Positions 29,968 to 35,106 of a DNA stretch of 35,106 nucleotides are shown piece by piece. This DNA comes from DASTPP01 sp035762175 (GTDB taxonomy: Bacteria > Myxococcota_A > Polyangia > Polyangiales > Polyangiaceae). A program made the translations under genes and the position numbers. The stretch covers positions 1-35,106 of the forward strand of contig DASTPP010000143.1 in the NCBI GenBank assembly GCA_035762175.1, given 5' to 3'. The notes under the pieces are model-generated. The model was not told the origin of the DNA and searched no databases. It worked only from the letters and a program-made list of their open reading frames with translations. Within the stretch, counting starts at the first letter, position 1. Each line of letters starts with the position of its first letter.

Positions 29968-32112
29968 ATGAGCGACGACGAGGCGTTCCGCCGGCGCGTG
30001 GGCAGCACGCTGCGGGGCAAGTGGGTGCTCGACCGCCTGCTCGGCGTCGGCGGCATGGCCGCCGTCTACGCCGCCACGCACAAGATCGGGCGGCGCGAGG
30101 CCATCAAGATCTTGCACGCCGAGATCGCCGACTCGCGCGAGCTGGTCGAGCGCTTCGAGCAGGAGGCGCACGCGGTCAACCGCCTCAAGCACCCGGGCGC
30201 CGTCGAGGTACGCGACCACGACGTGACCGAAGACGGCGAGCCCTTTCTCGTGATGGAGCTACTCGAGGGCGAGTCGCTCGGCGCGCGCCTGCAGCGCGAG
30301 CCCGTGCCGCTCGGCGACGCGCTGCGCTACGCCGACGAGCTGCTCGACGTGCTCGTGGCCGCGCACGCCGCGGGCATCATTCACCGCGACATCAAGCCCG
30401 ACAACCTCTTTCTTACGCGCGAGGGCCGGCTCAAGGTGCTCGACTTCGGCATCGCGCGCATGCGCGAGGGCTCGCCGCGCGCGGCGCGCACCGCCTTGGG
30501 CTTGCCGATGGGCACGCCGCAGTACATGCCGCCCGAGCAGGTGCTCGGCAGCGGCGTCGACCACCGGGCCGACCTCTACGCCGTCGGCGCCACGCTCTTC
30601 CGCCTCGTCGCCGGGCGCCACGCGCGCCAGGTACAGCCCGGCACGCCCCTCTTGATGAAGGTGCTGTCCGAGCCCGCGCCGCCGCTCTGCTCGGTCGCGC
30701 CCCAGGTGTCCACGGCGGTCGGGCTCGTGGTCGATCGGGCGCTCGCGCTGCGGCCCGACGACCGCTACCCCGACGCGCGCACGATGCAGGCCGACGTGCA
30801 GGCTCTGCGCCGCGGCGAGGCCCCTCCCTTCGCCTCGACGCAGCCGCCGGCGCGCGTCGCGCCCACGGCCGCCGGCGCCTCGGTCTCCGCGAAGCCCGCG
30901 GCGGGCGCGGCGTTCGCCGGGGGGGCGAGCCCGACGGTCGGCCCGGGGCGCGCGACGGGCGGCACTCCGGCGCAGGCGCCGATCGGGTACACGCCGACCG
31001 GCGTCGCCCCCGCCCAAGCACCCGCGCAAGGTGGCTACACGCCGACCGGCGTCGCCCCCGCGCAAGGCGGCTACACGCCGACCGGCGTCGCCCCGGCGCC
31101 AGCGCACGCAGGGCACCTGCCGACCCGCGTCGCCACGGCACCCGCGCCCGCGGGCTATACGCCGACGGGCGTCGCCCCGGCGCCCGCGCCTCCGGGCTAT
31201 ACGCCGACGGGCGTTGCCACGGCGCCAGCGCCCCCGGGCTATACGCCGACGGGCGTTGCCACGGCGCCAGCGCCCCCGGGCTACGCACCGACGGGCGTGC
31301 CCATCGCACACGCCTCGCTGGGCTACGCGCCGACCGGCATCGCTCCCGCACGGGCCGCGGCGGGGTACCCGCCGACGGGCCTGGCGGCCGCCGCGGGACA
31401 CCTCCCGACGCATGGCGCCGCGGGCCCTTCTGCGGCGCCGAACGCGCCCGGCACCGTGCCTGCCTCGCTTGCCCGGTCACAGGTCACCGTCGCCGAGCGG
31501 CCCCAAGCCTCGCGCCCGGCTGCGAGCGTGCCGGGCGCCTCGCCGCCAAAGACCGGGCCCTGGGGGGCTGCCGGGGCCTACCCGGCGACGTTCGCAGGGC
31601 AGCCGACGAACGGCGCCCCCAGCCGAGGGCACGCCCCTGGGCCGACGGGCCCACGCACGACGTCGGCGCCGGGGGCCGCCTTTGCCGTCGTACCACCCCT
31701 GGCCGATGCCGACTCGGCCCGCGGTCGGGCCGCCCGCGCGGGCAAGGGTGGTACCGACCAACGCACCCCCTACCTGATCGCGATCGGTGCCCTCACCTTG
31801 CTGGTCTTGCTCTTCGGGGGCCTGTGGCTATTCGGCGGTGATTCTTCGAGTGCGACCGCCGACCCTTCGCTACCCGACCCGGGCTCGGCGGGCGCTCCGC
31901 CCTGGGCGAGCCCCGGTGCGGCCGGGGCCCCGTACGGCAGCCCCCCGCCCGGGGCGCGGCCCCCGAGCGTCAGCCGGGAGCGTCGAAGGGAGCTCGAGAA
32001 AGAGCGCGAGCGGCAGTACGAGCGCGAGAAAGATCGCCTGAAAGAGCTCGAGAAAGAGCGCGAGCGGCAGCGCGAGCGCGAGAAAGAAGGGCGAAAGCGC
32101 GAAGAGGGGTAG
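29968..32112 (+). CDS. Transmembrane Ser/Thr protein kinase with 14-residue repeats
   Basis: This is a 714-residue Hanks-type kinase. Motifs: LLGVGGMAAVYAA (near 24-36), Lys47 in EAIKIL, HRDIKPDNLF (near 141), DFGIAR (159), GTPQYMPPEQ, and DLYAVGATLFRL; all are catalytically intact. Residues about 340-484 hold roughly ten degenerate repeats of a GYTPTGVAPAPAP-like unit. The TPTG threonines could be phosphorylation sites and docking points for FHA domains. One transmembrane helix (YLIAIGALTLLVLLFGGLWL) lies near 601-622. The outer tail is Pro/Gly-rich and ends in a highly charged helix of Glu/Arg/Lys heptad-like repeats (ELEKERERQYEREKDRLKEL) that could form a coiled coil or a single stable alpha helix. 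The ATG at 29968 is chosen just before the kinase domain; one at 29926 adds only 14 residues. Confidence 0.92.
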   Translation: MSDDEAFRRRVGSTLRGKWVLDRLLGVGGMAAVYAATHKIGRREAIKILHAEIADSRELVERFEQEAHAVNRLKHPGAVEVRDHDVTEDGEPFLVMELLEGESLGARLQREPVPLGDALRYADELLDVLVAAHAAGIIHRDIKPDNLFLTREGRLKVLDFGIARMREGSPRAARTALGLPMGTPQYMPPEQVLGSGVDHRADLYAVGATLFRLVAGRHARQVQPGTPLLMKVLSEPAPPLCSVAPQVSTAVGLVVDRALALRPDDRYPDARTMQADVQALRRGEAPPFASTQPPARVAPTAAGASVSAKPAAGAAFAGGASPTVGPGRATGGTPAQAPIGYTPTGVAPAQAPAQGGYTPTGVAPAQGGYTPTGVAPAPAHAGHLPTRVATAPAPAGYTPTGVAPAPAPPGYTPTGVATAPAPPGYTPTGVATAPAPPGYAPTGVPIAHASLGYAPTGIAPARAAAGYPPTGLAAAAGHLPTHGAAGPSAAPNAPGTVPASLARSQVTVAERPQASRPAASVPGASPPKTGPWGAAGAYPATFAGQPTNGAPSRGHAPGPTGPRTTSAPGAAFAVVPPLADADSARGRAARAGKGGTDQRTPYLIAIGALTLLVLLFGGLWLFGGDSSSATADPSLPDPGSAGAPPWASPGAAGAPYGSPPPGARPPSVSRERRRELEKERERQYEREKDRLKELEKERERQREREKEGRKREEG
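30988..31420 (+). repeat. Coding tandem repeat, about 42 bp unit, in the kinase gene
   Basis: Around ten imperfect repeats of a unit containing GGCTATACGCCGACGGGCGT encode the GY(T/A)PTG(V/I)A(P/T)APAP segments of the kinase. Two neighbouring units near 31195-31280 are almost identical, showing recent duplication. Confidence 0.8.
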
Positions 32113-32119
32113 GCCGCCT

Positions 32120-32350
32120 CGGCCGGCGAACGCGAGGCGAGCCGCACCCCTCCAGGCACGTGGCGAATTCTTCGCCGTCGCCCTCGCAGTCTTTCGCCCC
32201 GTCTTTGCGCTCGTCGGCTTCGAACTCGGCGGCGAGGCAGGCGATGCACGAGGCGCTTTGTTTCTCGAAGTCCGAGCCCTTGACGTTGCACGAGTCGCCC
32301 GCCGCCTCGCAGCTTGGCAGCTCGCCGCTCTCGCACGCGCAGCCGTGCAG
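32120..32350 (-). pseudogene. Fragment of a Cys-rich protein gene on the minus strand
   Basis: Read on the minus strand, this stretch gives protein-like sequence with eight regularly placed Cys (CACESGELPSCEAAGDSC, NVKGSDFEKQSASCIACLAA, EFEADERKDGAKDCEGDGEE, then FATCLEGC). It has no start codon or signal upstream and no stop after CLEGC; both sides run into non-coding-like sequence. It abuts, head to head, the plus-strand Cys-rich frame, and they share a small overlap. I read it as the displaced piece of a broken gene. It is not the antisense of the plus-strand gene. Confidence 0.5.
32228..32250. repeat. 23-bp direct repeat, left copy
   Basis: The first copy of a 23-bp sequence (starts GGCGGCGAGGCA, ends GATGCACG) whose second copy is at 33535-33557, with one mismatch. 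On the minus strand both encode CIACLAA. The copies flank the plus-strand Cys-rich coding block, 1307 bp apart. Confidence 0.7.
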
Positions 32351-33802
32351 GCGTCCAACGGCGGTTCGGGCGGCCCGGGCACGGGCGGCTCGGGCGGCGG
32401 GTTGCCGGGCGGTGCGGGCAATAGTGGCGCGGGCAACGGGGGCAGCGCGGGCTCGGGGGGGGGCGACGGCGTCTGTACGACCAACGTGCAAGCGTGCGTG
32501 GTCTCGAGCGAGTGCTGTAGCGGCTCGTGCGAGACGACGCCCGACGGCAAGGTTTGTACGTCGGCCGCCGCCTGCCTCGGCGAGGGCTCGAGCTGCGCGG
32601 TCGCGGCCGACTGCTGCTCGCTCGGCTGCGTCGGCGGCACGTGCTCGGCCTCGGCGACGTGCAAGATCGAGGGCGAAGCGTGCGCCGACAACGCCGCCTG
32701 CTGCTCGAACCGGTGCAACGGCACCTGCCAGCTCGCCGGGCAGTGCCGGCCCTTCGGCGAGACCTGCGCGCCGGACGGCGAGTGCTGCTCGAAGCAGTGC
32801 GACGAAGAGAAGGGGCGCTGCAAGTTCGGCGGCAAGTGCCGGAGCGAGGGCGAAGTCTGCACCGAGGGCCCCGACTGCTGCAACGGCCAGTGCGGCGAGG
32901 ACGGCCGCTGCGCCGTCTTGCAAGAGTGCGACCCGTCGGGCGAGGCCTGCGAGTCGAGCGAAGAGTGCTGCTCGCGGGTGTGCGCCGACGACGGCACGGG
33001 CTACCTGTCGTGTCAGTTCATCGGCGGCTGCCGGCCCTTCGGCGAGCTCTGCACGAAGGACACCGACTGCTGCAACAACGCGGTCAACGGCGGCCCCGGC
33101 GTCTGCGTGATCATCGACCCGGCCGAGGGCGTCGGCCGCTGCCAGAACCCGGGCGGGTGCGCGCCGGCGGGCGAGCTGTGCGAGCCGAACTCGAACGAGT
33201 GCTGCCCCGGCGTGCCGATCGGCAAGGACTTCTGCCAGCCCACCGTCTTCGGCGTGCTGCGCTGCGCGATCTGCAAGCCGAACGGGGCGTTCTGCGAGCA
33301 GGCGGCCGAGTGCTGCGGCGGCGCGTGCAACGGCAACAAGTGCGAGGGCGCGAGCGACTGCGTGCCCGACGGCGACACCTGCGCGACGCCCGACGACTGC
33401 TGCGGCGGCATCTGCGTGCCCGACGCGCAGGGCGTCTTCAAGTGCGTCTCGAGCTGCGTGCCCGAGGGCGGCGCCTGCACCGCCGCGGCCGACTGCTGCT
33501 CGGGCAACTGCACCGACGGGATCTGCCCGGGCTTGGCGGCGAGGCACGCGATGCACGGCCCCGCCCGGCCCTCGAAGGGGGCGAGCCGCCGAGCCCTCGC
33601 TCGCCCCGCGCCCCCGGGCCGGGCTCAGTCTTCTTTCTCGCCGTCGCCGCCGTCGCCGTCGCCGTCGCCGCCCTCGCCGCCGCCGCAGGCGATCGCCGCG
33701 CCGCGCTCGCCCGCGTCGAGCAGGCCGTTCTGGTTGGCGTCGCTGAAGGCGGCGTTGCCGACGCACCGAGTGTTGTTGCCCGTCGTCTCGACGCCGCCCT
33801 GA
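32258..33802 (+). CDS. Cys-rich DCC-repeat protein, ends probably not natural
   Basis: The clear coding core is about 32350-33530 (roughly 390 residues): a GGSGG linker, then about eleven modules of about 35 residues with the pattern C-x6-C-x5-(D/E)CC-x3-C-x4-C (CRPFGETCAPDGECCSKQC, CVPDGDTCATPDDCCGGIC and so on). These resemble small disulfide knots found in many secreted myxobacterial proteins. An export signal would be expected, but the first 30 residues from the TTG at 32258 (including the Arg-interrupted LAAWQLAALARAAVQAS) are poor as a signal and are antisense to another Cys-rich fragment. The last about 90 residues are antisense to the next gene. So both termini look replaced; the gene may be broken or inverted. 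As secreted protein it would be a rigid disulfide rod. Confidence 0.6.
   Translation: MFLEVRALDVARVARRLAAWQLAALARAAVQASNGGSGGPGTGGSGGGLPGGAGNSGAGNGGSAGSGGGDGVCTTNVQACVVSSECCSGSCETTPDGKVCTSAAACLGEGSSCAVAADCCSLGCVGGTCSASATCKIEGEACADNAACCSNRCNGTCQLAGQCRPFGETCAPDGECCSKQCDEEKGRCKFGGKCRSEGEVCTEGPDCCNGQCGEDGRCAVLQECDPSGEACESSEECCSRVCADDGTGYLSCQFIGGCRPFGELCTKDTDCCNNAVNGGPGVCVIIDPAEGVGRCQNPGGCAPAGELCEPNSNECCPGVPIGKDFCQPTVFGVLRCAICKPNGAFCEQAAECCGGACNGNKCEGASDCVPDGDTCATPDDCCGGICVPDAQGVFKCVSSCVPEGGACTAAADCCSGNCTDGICPGLAARHAMHGPARPSKGASRRALARPAPPGRAQSSFSPSPPSPSPSPPSPPPQAIAAPRSPASSRPFWLASLKAALPTHRVLLPVVSTPP
33535..33557. repeat. 23-bp direct repeat, right copy
   Basis: This matches 32228-32250 at 22 of 23 positions in the same orientation. 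It lies exactly where the Cys-rich plus-strand frame stops making sense as protein, which points to a rearrangement junction. Confidence 0.7.
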
Positions 33803-34500
33803 ATGTCGTTGTTGACGAGGTAGCTGTTGTTGCCCCGAATCGTGACCTTGCCGAACACGTCGCAGCCGGCGACCAGCTCGTTGTTGCCGCTGATGACGAG
33901 GTCGCCCGTGATGACGCAGTTCGAGAGCGAGCCGTTGTTCAGGTGCAGCTCGACCGAGCCCTCGACCCGCAGCCCGCGCAAGATGATGTTGTTGCCCCGC
34001 AGGTCGACGTCGCCGCGGATGACCGCGATGTCGGCGCCGTGGCCGTAGATGACCGCGTTGTTGCCCTCGGCCACCAGGCCGCCCTCGATGTCGGCGCCGT
34101 CGTCGGCCGCGTCGAGCGCGACGACCTCGTTGTTGTCGATCGTCAGCTCGCTGCCGTCGATGGTGTCGACGCTCTCGACCGTGTACACGTCGGTCGGGTA
34201 GCAGACCGCCGCGAGCACGTTGCCGTCGGCGTCGAGGTGCAGATCGACCGCCGTGAAGCCGCTCGGGCAGTGCTCGGCGGTCTTGATGCAGGTGTTACGC
34301 TTGTGAGCAATGCAGGTGTTCGGCTCGGCTTCGACCACCACCTCGGCGGCGTCCTTCTCGACCAGCCGGGCCGAGTTCGTCGCGTAGGGGTATTCGACCC
34401 CGTCCTCGTCGCTGCTGCAGCCCGGCGTGAGGCTCGTGAAGCCCGCCAGGCCCAGACCCACCAAAAACATCGGACGCAGGGAGGAAAGTGCCTTCGTCAT
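33625..34500 (-). CDS. Lipoprotein with GNN-ladder beta-helix-like domain
   Basis: This is a 291-residue lipoprotein. The signal (MFLVGLGLAGFTSLTPGC) has its lipobox Cys near residue 28, then an acidic linker (SSDEDGVEYPY). A Cys-containing region of about 60 residues follows (CIAHKRNTCIKTAEHC). Residues about 115-265 form a ladder of about 20-residue coils, each with a (G/N)NN turn: IDGSELTIDNNEVVALD, GGLVAEGNNAVIYGHG, VDLRGNNIILRGLRVEG, LVISGNNELVAGCDVFG, VTIRGNNSYLVNND. This is typical of a right-handed parallel beta-helix with asparagine ladders, used in surface or polysaccharide-binding proteins. A short Gly/Asp tail ends the protein. The ATG at 34500 is taken; the frame upstream (to 35073) is shadow sequence. 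No catalytic residues recognised. Confidence 0.88.
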   Translation of the reverse strand: MTKALSSLRPMFLVGLGLAGFTSLTPGCSSDEDGVEYPYATNSARLVEKDAAEVVVEAEPNTCIAHKRNTCIKTAEHCPSGFTAVDLHLDADGNVLAAVCYPTDVYTVESVDTIDGSELTIDNNEVVALDAADDGADIEGGLVAEGNNAVIYGHGADIAVIRGDVDLRGNNIILRGLRVEGSVELHLNNGSLSNCVITGDLVISGNNELVAGCDVFGKVTIRGNNSYLVNNDIQGGVETTGNNTRCVGNAAFSDANQNGLLDAGERGAAIACGGGEGGDGDGDGGDGEKED

Positions 34501-34534
34501 GGTAGAAAAGGGGTCGCCACTGCCTGGCCGAACC

Positions 34535-34554
34535 TTCGGGTGTTGACCCCCGAA
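34535..34554. promoter_or_regulatory. Inverted and direct repeats upstream of the beta-helix lipoprotein
   Basis: TTCGGG and CCCGAA (34535-34540 and 34549-34554) form a dyad. An 8-base direct repeat CCGAACCT occurs at 34528 and 34550, 22 bp apart, about two helical turns. Position, 30-55 bases upstream of the ATG at 34500, suits a regulatory site. Confidence 0.35.
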
Positions 34555-34721
34555 CCTGAAAAAATCAGCCAGGCTCAAAGCCCAGGGCGGCCGGAACGGG
34601 CACCCGGCGTGTGCTCCACTCTGCCGCCGTGGGGCACGGGGGGCCGGGCCCGGCTCCGAGAAGCCATCTTGGAATCCGAAGGCGAGAGCTCGGTGGGCCC
34701 GCCGAACGGGCCTCGACGACG

Positions 34722-34859
34722 TTCCCCGACCCCTTCGGGGCGGCGTATGTCGTCGTGGACGACAGCTACGTCTACTTCGCCGACGTCGGCACGGTCGATA
34801 CCACGCCCGACGTGGACACGAGCGCGGGCGACGGCGCGGTCGACCGCGTCGCCCGATAG
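34722..34859 (+). pseudogene. Remnant of a beta-propeller repeat protein gene
   Basis: The last about 45 codons before the TAG at 34857-34859 read FPDPFGAAYVVVDDSYVYFA, then DVGTVDTTPDVDTSAGDGAV and DRVAR. This matches the blade motif of myxobacterial lipoprotein propellers (P-x-G-(I/V)-x-VD-x2-(H/Y)VY(W/F)x(D/N)xG ... GxVxRV). Only one blade is left, the start is missing, and upstream sequence is not protein-like. It is probably the 3' end of a deleted gene. Confidence 0.45.
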
Positions 34860-34890
34860 GCCGGCGCGCCCGTGCTACGCTTCGGGGGCC

Positions 34891-35106
34891 ATGGCGCAGC
34901 CCGCCCCCTCGCCCCTCGTCGCGTGCGACGACGGCGCGCCCCCGCCGCCGGGCTGGGCGCTCGACGAGACGCCCGTGCCCGAGTCGACGCTTCACGACCA
35001 AGTCTTGCTGCTGGCCCGCCTGCTGTGGCTGGCGTGGCTGGCGCGCCAGGGCCGCTCGGCCTACGTCGCGCACAACCTGGCGCTGCGCTTCGTCGCGGCC
35101 CGGCCC
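34891..35106 (+). CDS. Uma2-family protein, N-terminal part (runs off the window)
   Basis: The first 72 codons from the ATG at 34891 have no stop before the window ends. The opening PPGWALDETPVPESTLHDQV, then LLLARLLWLAWLARQGRSAY and VAHNLALRFVAARP, is the pattern of the N-terminus of Uma2-family proteins (PD-(D/E)XK-fold, DUF820), which are abundant in myxobacteria and cyanobacteria. The catalytic Asp/Glu/Lys would lie beyond the window. Uma2 proteins are predicted nucleases, with unclear biological role. Confidence 0.7.
   Translation, partial: MAQPAPSPLVACDDGAPPPPGWALDETPVPESTLHDQVLLLARLLWLAWLARQGRSAYVAHNLALRFVAARP

Overview
This 35.1 kb window is very GC-rich and reads like the chromosome of a myxobacterium (Myxococcota, probably class Polyangia). 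The evidence is the gene repertoire: several long lipoproteins, some with Gly/Ser-rich linkers; two bacterial Ser/Thr kinases, each with a single transmembrane helix; Cys-rich secreted proteins with DCC motifs; a PAS-containing hybrid histidine kinase; and a Uma2-family protein. The lineage is an inference, because no rRNA, tRNA or phylogenetic marker is present. I saw no CRISPR array, prophage, insertion sequence or replication origin.

Layout. 1-3.9 kb (minus): two adjacent, paralogous secreted lipoproteins. 4.1-5.2 kb (plus): a DUF2330 protein. 5.3-6.8 kb (minus): a GMC oxidoreductase. 7.0-7.7 kb (minus): a small outer-membrane beta-barrel protein with a good intrinsic terminator. 8.0-9.4 kb (plus): a Ser/Thr kinase. 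9.5-13 kb (minus): a SWIM/SNF2 helicase. 13.4-19.6 kb (minus): a bacterial multicomponent (toluene-4-monooxygenase-type) diiron monooxygenase cluster. 19.6-21 kb: gene-poor DNA with operator-like palindromes and a beta-helix gene remnant. 21-22.1 kb: a receiver-only protein, a 28-bp tandem repeat and a frameshifted small gene. 22.1-23.2 kb (minus): a Gly-rich lipoprotein. 23.6-24.8 kb (plus): a two-subunit chromate (CHR) transporter. 24.95-25.5 kb: a ferritin-like DUF2383 protein. 25.6-26.0 kb: a striking array of about ten 41-43 bp units, each built of two dyads. 26.2-28.0 kb (plus): two translationally coupled multipass membrane proteins. 28.2-29.8 kb: two convergent lipoproteins. 30-32.1 kb (plus): a second Ser/Thr kinase with a 14-residue repeat region. 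32.1-33.6 kb: a Cys-rich locus that looks rearranged. 33.6-34.5 kb (minus): a beta-helix-like lipoprotein. The end holds a beta-propeller remnant and the start of a Uma2-family gene.

The most notable system is the monooxygenase locus. Five of the six usual subunits (A, B, C, D, E) are present with all diiron ligands intact, but the order is D-E-[hybrid kinase-receiver]-A-B-C instead of A-B-C-D-E-F. A cytoplasmic PAS-PAS-kinase-receiver protein and a stand-alone receiver sit between the two hydroxylase subunits. D-E-kinase and A-B-C are tightly coupled or overlapping, and no electron-transfer reductase (F) is present. The kinase carries a two-CxxC, zinc-ribbon-like insertion interrupted by an Ala/Gly repeat, placed in the hairpin loop of its dimerisation/phosphotransfer domain. 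I could not match this arrangement to a described operon. It suggests that a phosphorelay is co-produced with, and perhaps senses the substrate or redox state of, the oxygenase.
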